Assembly: GCA_022511205.1 (NCBI GenBank)
Contig: JAFLRY010000019.1
Coordinates: forward strand, 1 to 35,279
DNA length: 35,279 nucleotides
Source: Eubacterium sp.
GTDB lineage: Bacteria; Bacillota; Clostridia; Oscillospirales; Acutalibacteraceae
Direction of reading: 5' to 3'
A program made the translations under genes and the position numbers. Below the pieces are notes generated by a model, which was not told the DNA's origin, ran no database searches, and worked only from the letters and a program-made list of their open reading frames with translations. Positions 7,600 to 14,640 of this stretch are shown piece after piece. The first letter of the stretch is position 1; each line of letters begins with the position of its first letter.

Positions 7600-9021
7600 A
7601 TGCTTGAAAAAATAAAGGAAATTCCAAAGGAAATAATAAACCATTGGAAAACGCCGCCTGAGGGGAAGTATATACCGTATAAGGAGTTCGCTTCATACAG
7701 TATCGGCGGCATCGGCGTTAATACGATAAATTCGCTTTTCGGATACGTTGCTCTCAACGCCAACTGCCTGCTGATCGGCTCTGCATACGGCATTCAGCCA
7801 ACGCATCTTGCGTGGCTGAATATCATAATGGGCATTATCAATCTTATCAAAGCTCCGTTTATCAGTATGCTTATTGATAACACAAATTCTAAATACGGAA
7901 AATTCCGCCCGTATCTTTTGTACACAGGTGTGCCTACTGCGGTTCTGCTTTGCTTTATGGCATTCATTCCAAATGATATCAACTACGTGGCAAAGGTTGC
8001 CGTTATAGGCGTTACGTACGCGTGTTTGATGGTTTTTCAGGCGCTCTACGCTCAGGCGTTTACAAGCCTTGCGCAGGTGCTTACGCCCAACGGCGAGGAG
8101 CGGACCGGTCTGCTTTCGGTCAGTATGTTTATTTACAGCCTTGGCCCGTCAATCGTGAATATGCTGCTTCCGATTTTTGCAACGCTCACAGGCGGTATGA
8201 CGGAGTTTAAAACCTACAGGGTTTTCTTCCCGATATTCTCAATAATCGGCATAGCGTTAAGTATAATGACCTTTAAAGGCACAGAGGAAAAAATCGTTGT
8301 TTCCAAAGATTACGTTGCCAAGGTTAAATTCAGCGAGGGCTTTAAGCAGGTGGCAAAGAATAAATACTTCTGGCTGATAAACGCTTATTCGATTCTCGGC
8401 GCGCTGAAATACGGAATAGGCTCGATTCTCGGCTGGTATTGCATTTATCAGATACAGAGCGACGCAATGCTGGGCGTTATGAATACCGTTATCGGCACGG
8501 CTTCAGTGCCTCTCATGCTTCTCGCGCCGTTGCTTGCGAAAAAGCTTGGTAAAAGAAACGTTATTATCTGGACGAATTTGATCCGCGCGATTCTTTGCGT
8601 CGTTATGTTTTTCACGATGAATAATACGGTAGTATTCTTCGTTTTCCTGTATCTTGCCACGGTTACGATGGGAGGCGACAGCGTTGTTACAACCTCGATG
8701 ACCGCTGAAATATTTGACTATCAGCAGTGGAAAACAGGCGTTAGATTAGAGGGCTTTATAACACAATTCGGCGCAATGCTCACAACGTTTGTCGGTATGT
8801 TTACCGGGTTTATCGTTCCGTATTTTTACGAACTTTACGGGCTGAAAAATGATTACACGGTGCTTTATGATCCGGCCGTGAGAACCCCGATATTCAATAT
8901 TTTGATCATAACAACGATCATCAGCTGTGTGCTTTGCGTTATTCCAATGTTCTTCTATAATTTAGGGGAAAAGGATCATCAAAAAATTATCGAAGAATTG
9001 AAAGAAAGAGTAAACGAATAA
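7600..9021 (+). CDS. GPH-family sugar:cation symporter (MFS)
   Basis: 473 residues with about 12 membrane segments. The glycoside-pentoside-hexuronide signature is present: after the first two segments comes DNTNSKYGKFRPY near residue 90, the GPH form of the D-x-T-x-x-x-x-G-K-x-R-P loop. GPH carriers import disaccharides, pentosides or hexuronides together with Na+ or H+. The start is fixed by AGGAG eight bases upstream. It is divergent from the beta-helix lipoprotein, so it may import the sugars that enzyme releases. The precise sugar cannot be read from sequence. It ends just before a bidirectional terminator. Confidence 0.88.
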   Translation: MLEKIKEIPKEIINHWKTPPEGKYIPYKEFASYSIGGIGVNTINSLFGYVALNANCLLIGSAYGIQPTHLAWLNIIMGIINLIKAPFISMLIDNTNSKYGKFRPYLLYTGVPTAVLLCFMAFIPNDINYVAKVAVIGVTYACLMVFQALYAQAFTSLAQVLTPNGEERTGLLSVSMFIYSLGPSIVNMLLPIFATLTGGMTEFKTYRVFFPIFSIIGIALSIMTFKGTEEKIVVSKDYVAKVKFSEGFKQVAKNKYFWLINAYSILGALKYGIGSILGWYCIYQIQSDAMLGVMNTVIGTASVPLMLLAPLLAKKLGKRNVIIWTNLIRAILCVVMFFTMNNTVVFFVFLYLATVTMGGDSVVTTSMTAEIFDYQQWKTGVRLEGFITQFGAMLTTFVGMFTGFIVPYFYELYGLKNDYTVLYDPAVRTPIFNILIITTIISCVLCVIPMFFYNLGEKDHQKIIEELKERVNE

Positions 9022-9028
9022 TAAATAG

Positions 9029-9066
9029 AAAAGAGATCAAAACCGCGTGGCTTTGATCTCTTTTTT
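9029..9066. terminator. Bidirectional intrinsic terminator
   Basis: AAAGAGATCAAA (9030-9041) pairs with TTTGATCTCTTT (9052-9063), with a short GC-containing loop and T run to 9066. The A run on the left side gives a U tract on the minus strand as well. It separates the symporter from the convergent surface-fibre cluster and can end both. Confidence 0.88.
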
Positions 9067-9081
9067 ATGCCGGATTTGCAA

Positions 9082-9687
9082 TCAGTCTGCCTGGCGTAGC
9101 CAAGCTTTGAACGTGAGCGAAAACTCCAGATCGTTACCATCCTTATCTTTGCCAACGTAATACTCGCTGACATAGAGCTTATCGTCCTTCAAAATATGGA
9201 TCTCACTGTATGGCGTTCCCGCGTCAAAAATACCCTTATATTTGTATATGTTTTTGTCCTCGTCGAATAATTCCCATGTATTTGTCAGCTCGTAAGTGAC
9301 CGTTTCAGGGAAGAAATCAGATTCGGTAACCTGTACAAACAGCTCATAATCGACCTCGGACTTGTCAAGCTTAAGCTCGATAATCGGATCCTTGGCGATA
9401 TCAACACCGGGGATAACCTTTCTATATGTGTACGCCGTAGTCTTTATACTCTCATTGAGGACGTAAATGCCGTTTTCAAGCTTCGGTTCGTGTTCGTAAA
9501 TATTGATCTCGCCACCGGCGGCAACTCGGGCGGAATCGGTATAGGAATGCTCAATTACATATTTCGCATACAGATTGCTGACCATACAAGTGGAAAACAT
9601 CGTAAGCGTAAGAATAATGCCAACAGTCCAAAACAATATGTTATGAATAGTAAACCGCGACTTTTTTTCGTATTTATTCTTTTCCAC
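9082..9687 (-). CDS. SipW-dependent TasA/camelysin-like surface protein (third substrate)
   Basis: About 201 residues. A hydrophobic segment near 17-38 ends in NLYAKYVIE, the AKYV-type cleavage site of SipW-processed proteins, followed by DSARVAAGGE. The same AKYV-E...DSARVA block is found in the TasA-like protein at 11389-12516. The rest is beta-rich and acidic, consistent with the TasA/camelysin (M73-like) beta-sandwich. No sorting signal is seen. It is the last gene of the minus-strand cluster, directly after a SipW-type peptidase. The start is non-ATG: GTG at 9687 with GGCGGTG upstream is preferred; the in-frame GTG at 9696 sits too close to AAAGG. Confidence 0.72.
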   Translation of the reverse strand: MEKNKYEKKSRFTIHNILFWTVGIILTLTMFSTCMVSNLYAKYVIEHSYTDSARVAAGGEINIYEHEPKLENGIYVLNESIKTTAYTYRKVIPGVDIAKDPIIELKLDKSEVDYELFVQVTESDFFPETVTYELTNTWELFDEDKNIYKYKGIFDAGTPYSEIHILKDDKLYVSEYYVGKDKDGNDLEFSLTFKAWLRQAD

Positions 9688-9745
9688 TGTCGGCACCGCC
9701 TTTCAATTTATCATCTGTTTTAGCTTCTCTTTTAGGAGAAGGCAG

Positions 9746-10300
9746 TTATTCGCCTTTAAGGCGTTTGATCTCTTCTATGATTTTCTCTTTATCTTCATAA
9801 GCTTTTTTGCGCTCTTTCATATGGGGAAGCTCAAAAAGAACTATCATAGCCGCAATTATAAGTATAAAGCCAACCGGGGTTTTCAAAAAACGTATCAGCG
9901 CTCCTATAAATGGGATATGGAATACGGCTTTTCCTTTTATATCAGATACAGAAATCGGACTGTCATTAACCTCGTTGGCGTCTCCTTTCGTTACTATCTC
10001 GTCGCCGTCAACGGAAACTATCTTGTGGATAACAAGCATACTCTCATCCTGATACACAACGATATCGTCTACTCCGTAGCCGCTCTGTTCATGAACGACC
10101 ACCAAGTCATTCACGGAGAGCGTTGGCTCCATACTGCCGGAAAGCACCACGGAAAAGCCCCAGCCAAAGGGCATAGGCATAGCGTTTCCCGCCAAGGTTT
10201 GAGCATTCCAGTTATACAGTCTTATGCCAATTACAAGGCTGATTACTGCCAAAAGGAGAATTCGCCCGATGGTTTTCAATTTTCTTTTCGTTTCACTCAT
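9746..10300 (-). CDS. sipW: SipW-type signal peptidase I (second copy)
   Basis: 184 residues from the ATG at 10300, one base after the stop of the anchored surface protein, implying translational coupling. A first membrane segment lies at about 12-27. The catalytic region has SGSMEP with Ser56, IHKI with His92 in place of the bacterial Lys, and GDAN with Asp107; this Ser-His-Asp set is the archaeal/ER-type (SipW) form. A second membrane segment (about 135-155) is followed by a highly charged tail. It probably removes the signal of the adjacent AKYV/AKFV proteins. It differs clearly from the other SipW in this cluster, so it is not a recent duplicate. Confidence 0.85.
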   Translation of the reverse strand: MSETKRKLKTIGRILLLAVISLVIGIRLYNWNAQTLAGNAMPMPFGWGFSVVLSGSMEPTLSVNDLVVVHEQSGYGVDDIVVYQDESMLVIHKIVSVDGDEIVTKGDANEVNDSPISVSDIKGKAVFHIPFIGALIRFLKTPVGFILIIAAMIVLFELPHMKERKKAYEDKEKIIEEIKRLKGE

Positions 10301-10301
10301 T

Positions 10302-11180
10302 TTATTCAGCCTGTTTCTTTTCCTTACGGTCTGATTTAAAGAGGGCAAATATCATAATGCAAAGTCCCGCAAAGGAGCCTGCGCTCAGCAGGCAAAGGAG
10401 TATGAGCTGTGAATCGTCTCCCGTATGCGGCGGATCAACAAGACCTGAGTTGGGATCGTCCGGATCATCGTCATGCACTGCAACGGTGCGGATAATAATG
10501 TGCAGTTCCATATCCTGACCAACGGCAAGATCGCCAAGCATGGTGTCGTAAGCATCGTCGCCGCGCTCAAAGGGCCATTCCCACTCAAGATTGAAAACGG
10601 CATATCTGCCCGCGCCAAGCTCTGCGCTGTAATTTACAGTGTTGAGCTCCATCACATCAACTTTATTATCGGGCGAGCCCAAGAGATATTTGTTCGTATG
10701 ATCCCATACGCGTGCCTCAACGGGAAGCCAAAGGTCTGTTCCCGTAACGTAGGCTTCCATTGTCATAGTATAATCCAGCGCTACGTCGCCCGTGTTGGCG
10801 AGCGTGAACTGGTAAATGTTGGATGTTCCGGGGGCGATAAGCTTATCATCGTTACCCTCAGGGCCTATAACGGTGATTTTTCCTGTTTCATCATAGAAAA
10901 GCTTGAAAATCTCCTCCTCGGCCTCCATATGGAATTCGGGGTTATGCTTTTCATCATCGCTTATATACTCGGTCTGTCCGCTCCCACTGTCAGATGAAGG
11001 GGCGTTTGAATCGGTATCCGCGTTTTCAGTAAGCGAATGAACGTTTACGAATTTTGCCGAGGTATAGGGGATAACTCTGCCGAAAAGGAGCGAAACGGAA
11101 ACCGTTACGCATAAAACTAAAATAAGGATGAGCGCAATGAGATTGCCGGACGATTTCTTTTTGTTGCGTTCGGTATTCAT
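10302..11180 (-). CDS. Sortase-anchored surface protein with SipW-like N-terminus and PPHTG sorting signal
   Basis: 292 residues. The N-terminal hydrophobic segment (about 13-34) leads to TSAKFVN at 41-46, similar to the AKYV SipW cleavage sites of its neighbours. A Ser/Asp-rich linker follows (about 50-80). The core shares LIAPGT and LEWEWPFE with the TasA-like protein (LVAPGT, FTWEWRFE), so they are likely paralogues. The C-terminus is a cell-wall sorting signal: PPHTG at 250-254, hydrophobic stretch at about 259-282, basic tail. PPxTG is accepted by class B sortases such as that of Clostridioides difficile, and a srtB lies in this cluster. AGGAGG eight bases upstream supports the start. 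Confidence 0.8.
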   Translation of the reverse strand: MNTERNKKKSSGNLIALILILVLCVTVSVSLLFGRVIPYTSAKFVNVHSLTENADTDSNAPSSDSGSGQTEYISDDEKHNPEFHMEAEEEIFKLFYDETGKITVIGPEGNDDKLIAPGTSNIYQFTLANTGDVALDYTMTMEAYVTGTDLWLPVEARVWDHTNKYLLGSPDNKVDVMELNTVNYSAELGAGRYAVFNLEWEWPFERGDDAYDTMLGDLAVGQDMELHIIIRTVAVHDDDPDDPNSGLVDPPHTGDDSQLILLCLLSAGSFAGLCIMIFALFKSDRKEKKQAE

Positions 11181-11234
11181 TCATGCTCCCTCCTTTTCAG
11201 CGTTGATTTTTTTACATTTGCGTTTATATTATGC

Positions 11235-11302
11235 TTCGGTGTTTTAGAAAACCCGAAAGAAAATATTTTAAATTATCTTTCGAACTGTCGAAAGCACCGA
11301 AA
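11235..11302 (-). other. Structured intergenic RNA candidate before the anchored protein gene
   Basis: TTCGGTG (11235-11241) pairs with CACCGAA (11296-11302) to close a domain. Inside lie a 7-base-pair hairpin CTTTCGA/TCGAAAG (11277-11283 with 11288-11294) and short GTTTT/AAAAC and GAAAG/CTTTC pairings, giving a possible junction on the minus-strand transcript. It sits between the TasA-like gene and the anchored-protein gene. It matches no riboswitch class I recognise. Confidence 0.4.
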
Positions 11303-11305
11303 CCT

Positions 11306-11333
11306 GCGCGGCCGCAGCCACAAGCAGCCGCGC
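11306..11333 (-). terminator. GC-rich hairpin after the TasA-like gene (attenuator or processing site)
   Basis: GCGCGGC (11306-11312) pairs perfectly with GCCGCGC (11327-11333). It stands out in A/T-rich surroundings, 56 bases after the stop of the TasA-like gene. No T run follows on the minus strand, so it is not a classic terminator; it may slow polymerase or protect the upstream message from exonucleases, giving more TasA-like protein than the downstream products. Confidence 0.4.
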
Positions 11334-11388
11334 AAGCCTTTGGTTAATTAGTTTTTAGCTTCAATTAAGAATTTATGTATTCTCTTAA

Positions 11389-12516
11389 TTAGTCAACCTG
11401 AGTTACGCTGATGGTAACGTCAATGCTAATGTCAGTGCTGTAAGAGCTATTCGCAAGAGTATAATTCTGAGGAAGCTCGGTAAAGGTGGTCTGCTGGCCG
11501 TCTACATATTCCTTAACGTTGCCGGCAGCGATATCACCGAGAAGAGTATCCTTCTTATCCCTGAGAGCCTTGGCAGCTGCCTTACCCTCTGCAGTTGCAT
11601 AAGTATCTTTCACAGCGTTTGCCTGAATGAAAGCTTTAGCAGCGTTGATATCGGCCTGAGTATGACCGGGAGTTTCGCTTGCAGTCTCGTCCTTAAGAGC
11701 ATTCTGAGCATCCCAGTAAGTTTCAGCAGCGGTCTTAGCCTTTGCGTTTACAACATTGGTATCCTCTTCAAATCTCCACTCCCAAGTAAAGGTGAGCGTG
11801 CCGATACCGCCGGCAGCAACATTGGCGAGATCGGTGTTCGCGTCAACGAAGATTCCGTTATCGCCGTTGATAGCGTTAAGTACCGCGTCAATATCGCTGA
11901 GAGAGCCTGTAACCTTTTTGTCAGTACGAGTACCCGGAATGCTTGCAAGTGCCGCGTCGATCTGAGTTCCAAGCTTTGCAATGAGATCGCCTTCGATCGT
12001 GAATACGATAGGATGGTATTCAGCTTCAGCATCGAAAGTGTCTACCGCAGAGGTGGTCATATCCGGCAGAGCGGCGTTGTTCTTAAGGAATATATCCTTA
12101 ACATCGGCAACATCGATCTTTACGTTAACGTCAACCTCAGGTGTACCGGTAACGCTTATCGTGAATTTCTTGTCGCCGTTATTCGTACCGGGAGCAACGA
12201 GATTGTCTGTGTTTGAAGATTCAACAGAAAGTAATGTAAGGTCTTTCGGGGTTCCGGTAAGATTTTCATCTAATGTTGAACCGCCGGGAGTGTTGCCCTT
12301 GCCTTCGTTAGGAGCGGAGGGATTTACTTTGAAGTAGGTCTTGTCAAATAAGGTACCGGTTGCGGTAACTTCAACGCCGAACTTCGCAACACGGGCAGAA
12401 TCCTGAACGTAACCTTCAGTTACATACTTCGCGAAAGTTCCGCTGATGATGCTTGTTGAGAGAAGTACGGCAACTAAAAGTACGCTTGCAACTCTCATCA
12501 TTTTGTTCTTTTTCAT
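11389..12516 (-). CDS. TasA/camelysin-like SipW-dependent fibre protein
   Basis: 375 residues from the ATG at 12516, chosen because AAGGAG lies seven to nine bases upstream; an in-frame ATG further up has no such site. The signal segment (about 8-27) ends in GTFAKYVTE, the SipW-type site, followed by DSARVAKFG. The mature part is beta-rich with LVAPGT near 106 and FTWEWRFEE near 243, then an Ala-rich, probably helical insert (about 248-335) that the smaller paralogue lacks. The end returns to beta strands (ISIDVTISVTQVD). TasA relatives form extracellular fibres in biofilms. It lacks a sorting signal, and the gene follows sipW and a long structured leader. Role as main fibre subunit is inferred. 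Confidence 0.8.
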   Translation of the reverse strand: MKKNKMMRVASVLLVAVLLSTSIISGTFAKYVTEGYVQDSARVAKFGVEVTATGTLFDKTYFKVNPSAPNEGKGNTPGGSTLDENLTGTPKDLTLLSVESSNTDNLVAPGTNNGDKKFTISVTGTPEVDVNVKIDVADVKDIFLKNNAALPDMTTSAVDTFDAEAEYHPIVFTIEGDLIAKLGTQIDAALASIPGTRTDKKVTGSLSDIDAVLNAINGDNGIFVDANTDLANVAAGGIGTLTFTWEWRFEEDTNVVNAKAKTAAETYWDAQNALKDETASETPGHTQADINAAKAFIQANAVKDTYATAEGKAAAKALRDKKDTLLGDIAAGNVKEYVDGQQTTFTELPQNYTLANSSYSTDISIDVTISVTQVD

Positions 12517-12557
12517 GAGTTTTTCTCCTTTCATGGTTTGTGCCTTTCGGCTGTTAA

Positions 12558-12630
12558 ATTCTTCCCCCATAGGGCAAGCCCCCCGGGAGAATTTATATAT
12601 TCAACCCCGTGTGGCTTCCGGGGGAAGAAT
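12558..12630 (-). promoter_or_regulatory. Long structured leader element upstream of the TasA-like gene
   Basis: ATTCTTCCCCC (12558-12568) and GGGGGAAGAAT (12620-12630) form a perfect 11-base-pair stem. Within it AAGCC/GGCTT and a CGGG...GAAT/ATTC...CCCG helix stack to give one long hairpin with an A/U tip. After it, on the minus strand, comes a small GCC-GAAA-GGC hairpin and then the AAGGAG of the TasA-like gene. It lies between sipW and its substrate gene. It does not match c-di-GMP, SAM or other riboswitch consensus that I can recall. Confidence 0.55.
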
Positions 12631-12641
12631 AGCGTAAATGC

Positions 12642-12691
12642 TCACTGCGTTTGCAGTGAATAGTGAAGAGGTTAGGGTCTGCTTCGCAGAC
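12642..12691. repeat. Pair of short perfect hairpins, possible dispersed intergenic repeat
   Basis: TCACTGC/GCAGTGA (12642-12648 with 12653-12659) and GTCTGC/GCAGAC (12677-12682 with 12686-12691) sit side by side just after the sipW stop codon. Between them is AGTGAATAGTG (12655-12665), whose complement CACTATTCACT recurs at 33805-33815. The pattern is that of a small palindromic repeat scattered in intergenic DNA. Confidence 0.45.
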
Positions 12692-12707
12692 GATCATAAT
12701 ATTTTTA

Positions 12708-13355
12708 TTACTGATCGGAGCTTTTCTGTTCCTCCGCTTTCGCGGCCTTCAGCGCCTCAAGCTCTGCCAGCAGTGCTTCTGTATCCTGTTTGTTCATCTT
12801 TTCATAGCGCTTGCGTCTGAAAAGATCCCAGCCGATGAGCAGAATGAGCGGAAGTACTACACAGATGATAAGACCTGCCGTAGTCTGCATAAACATCGCA
12901 ATGTTGCCCGCGCCGCCGATCCTCGCAACGTAAATACCTACGAGTTTCTCTTCAGATACAGGCAAGCGATCCGCCGTGTCGTTGGCGTCACCCTGAGTGC
13001 GGAAGTAGATCGTTCCTTCTTCATCGTACAGCTCAATAACTCTATGGGTAAGGATGCTGGTTCCGTTTCCGTCCGGATCAAAGAAAGCGATAACGTCTCC
13101 AACTCGAACGTCTGCTCCGTCGATCTGTTCAACGACGATGAGGTCTCCGCTCAGTATCTCCGGCTCCATTGATCCGGTAAGAACGATGAGGGGCGCGTAT
13201 CCGCCGATCTTCGGAACCTCTTCCGTATTGGTGTAGCTCTTAACGATCAAAGTGAGATTGACTATAAGGATCGGGATAAGAATAATGCAAAGAACGATTC
13301 CTATAGCCGTCATGATCTTGTGATTGACTGTTGTTTTTTCCTTGGCCTTTGACAT
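12708..13355 (-). CDS. sipW: SipW-type signal peptidase I (first copy)
   Basis: 215 residues. Membrane segment at about 15-38, then TGSMEP with Ser62, LTHRV with His104 and GDAN with Asp123: the Ser-His-Asp arrangement of SipW/ER-type peptidases rather than the Ser-Lys pair of ordinary bacterial LepB. A second membrane segment (about 150-172) is followed by a charged, coiled tail of some 40 residues. SipW is needed in Bacillus to process TasA, and the next gene here encodes a TasA-like protein with the matching signal. AGGAGG ten bases before the ATG supports the start. It probably begins a transcript separate from srtB, as a terminator lies between them. Confidence 0.9.
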   Translation of the reverse strand: MSKAKEKTTVNHKIMTAIGIVLCIILIPILIVNLTLIVKSYTNTEEVPKIGGYAPLIVLTGSMEPEILSGDLIVVEQIDGADVRVGDVIAFFDPDGNGTSILTHRVIELYDEEGTIYFRTQGDANDTADRLPVSEEKLVGIYVARIGGAGNIAMFMQTTAGLIICVVLPLILLIGWDLFRRKRYEKMNKQDTEALLAELEALKAAKAEEQKSSDQ

Positions 13356-13594
13356 TTAAATAGAGCCTCCTCAGCAGATTATCATAAAAAAGCGAAAACT
13401 TCACCTATATAATATTTTAATTATATTAACATACCAAATTTTAAAAATCAATACGAAATTTTATTTTTATTTTACATAAAATATCCAAAATGTAAAAATT
13501 TCGGGATTTTTCTGTTTCTTTTATAACTTATAGTTTAAAAAAATAGCATAAATAATAGTAAAATGCAAGCTTTTTTTATAATGTGAATTTTTGG
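13356..13594. other. A/T-rich intergenic region upstream of sipW
   Basis: About 240 bases with runs of A and T and no convincing ORF. It holds the sipW ribosome site and the promoter at 13423-13451. Such A+T content upstream of a promoter could bend DNA or act as an UP element or binding area for global regulators; no specific site can be named. Confidence 0.5.
13423..13451 (-). promoter_or_regulatory. Promoter of the sipW/TasA-like gene cluster
   Basis: On the minus strand TTGATT (13451-13446), 17-base spacer, TAATAT (13428-13423) with a TG one base before the -10 box (extended -10). It gives a leader of about 60 bases before the sipW ATG. Other A/T-rich choices exist nearby, so the exact site is uncertain. 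Confidence 0.45.
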
Positions 13595-13639
13595 ATAGAA
13601 AAAGAAAGGGATGACAGACTGTTGAGTCTATCATCCCTT
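13595..13639 (-). terminator. Intrinsic terminator of srtB
   Basis: On the minus strand a 15-base stem (13625-13639 with 13606-13620, one mismatch) around a 4-base loop is followed by TTCTTTTTC. It ends srtB transcription seven bases after its stop codon, so srtB and the sipW cluster are separate transcripts. Confidence 0.85.
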
Positions 13640-13645
13640 ATTTTA

Positions 13646-14419
13646 TCATTGCGTGGAAGAGAGCGGGGTCAGCTTCCCGAATACTATGTATCTTGCGTTG
13701 TCAAATTCATAAGAGCAGGTGGAGAGCATAATGATATGATCACTACCCGTAACGTCTACGTCAGATTTAAAGGTGGAGTTTGCCGTCAGCTTCTGTAAAA
13801 AAGCTTCAAATTCTTCCGTATTTCCGATCTCCGTGCGGTAAATATCAGAATCAGCGTCGGCAGTGAAGCCCGCAAACAGGTCTATTTTGTAATTCGTCTC
13901 CGGCGTTAAATAGTATAAAACCGGGTGTTCTTCAAAATACTTTTGCTCTTTATAGTTCACCAGAGTGCCGAACATTGAGGCGTTTTTCATATTGTGGCCG
14001 TAGATGATATGATTTTGCCCTGTTCCAACGGCGGGGCAGCGGTAATCGGCAAACAGCGTTCCCGTTTTGAGGTATTCGCCGTGCAGATCACGTCGCAGAT
14101 AATAATCGTTGTCATCAGCCTGCACCACGGGATAATGTATCGGTGTGTTTTCGCAATAGAGCCAGCCGATAATATCTGAATTTTCCCGCATAAGCGAGCC
14201 GAAATCAACACTGATAGGGGCTGTTTCCTCAGGCGTAACCTCCTCGTTTGGCGCTTGCTCCGTTTCGTGGGGCTTTTCGATAACGAAGCGGTTTTGCAGA
14301 TCGTCGTAGGCTTTATCTGCTTTTTGATATCCGTAAAGGGTGATCGCCACTCCGGCAGACGAGACGACGAATACAAGCGCAAACACGATACATATAACAA
14401 GATATATTTTCCTTTTCAA
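13646..14419 (-). CDS. srtB: Class B sortase
   Basis: 257 residues. An N-terminal membrane anchor at about 5-28 is followed by a linker rich in Glu/Pro and the sortase barrel from about 70. Catalytic residues are all present: His142 in IIYGHNM, Cys235 in MLSTCSYEF and Arg243 in NARYIVFGKL. The helix before the barrel and the spacing of these residues fit class B. Class B enzymes in clostridia can join PPxTG or NPxTx proteins to peptidoglycan, and the PPHTG protein three genes downstream is the only sorting-signal protein in the window. The start codon is TTG at 14419, with GAGG upstream; the nearby ATG is in another frame. Confidence 0.92.
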   Translation of the reverse strand: MKRKIYLVICIVFALVFVVSSAGVAITLYGYQKADKAYDDLQNRFVIEKPHETEQAPNEEVTPEETAPISVDFGSLMRENSDIIGWLYCENTPIHYPVVQADDNDYYLRRDLHGEYLKTGTLFADYRCPAVGTGQNHIIYGHNMKNASMFGTLVNYKEQKYFEEHPVLYYLTPETNYKIDLFAGFTADADSDIYRTEIGNTEEFEAFLQKLTANSTFKSDVDVTGSDHIIMLSTCSYEFDNARYIVFGKLTPLSSTQ

Positions 14420-14463
14420 ATTTTCTCATCCTCTTCTGTCTTGTTCTATGCAGTCTACAGTGT

Positions 14464-14492
14464 ATTATAGAAAAAAACTCGGGATGTGTCAA
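14464..14492 (-). promoter_or_regulatory. Perfect consensus promoter for srtB
   Basis: TTGACA (14492-14487), 17-base spacer, TATAAT (14469-14464) on the minus strand, exact in both boxes. It points at the TTG start at 14419, giving a leader of about 40 bases. The strong promoter paired with a weak start codon suggests that output is limited at translation. Confidence 0.75.
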
Positions 14493-14563
14493 TCGTATAT
14501 GTTTATCTCAAACGTTTCAATATTTCATCGTGAATGAAAGCGGCAAAAATATAAGCCTTTCTA

Positions 14564-14593
14564 TTGAAAAGAATATTGAAAATGTGATACAAT
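14564..14593 (+). promoter_or_regulatory. Candidate promoter of the orphan gene at 14641
   Basis: TTGAAA (14564-14569), 18-base spacer, TACAAT (14588-14593). Its place inside the longer open frame is an argument for starting the protein at 14641 instead of 14530. Confidence 0.4.
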
Positions 14594-14640
14594 TTTTGAA
14601 AACAGACAGATTTCGTCAAAAAATAACGGAGAAAAATGAT

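Noticed and set aside
12558-12630. Known riboswitch (c-di-GMP I/II, SAM, cobalamin) in the TasA-like leader
   Set aside because: The conserved core sequences of those classes that I can recall are missing; only a generic long hairpin and a GAAA-capped stem are present.
12446-12820. Plus-strand open frames across the TasA-like leader and the sipW 3' end
   Set aside because: They are antisense to the real genes or to the hairpin region and have no ribosome site.
14530-14640. N-terminal extension of the orphan protein to the upstream ATG
   Set aside because: No ribosome site before 14530, and a promoter-like pair of boxes at 14564-14593 lies inside it; the ATG at 14641 has GGAG.
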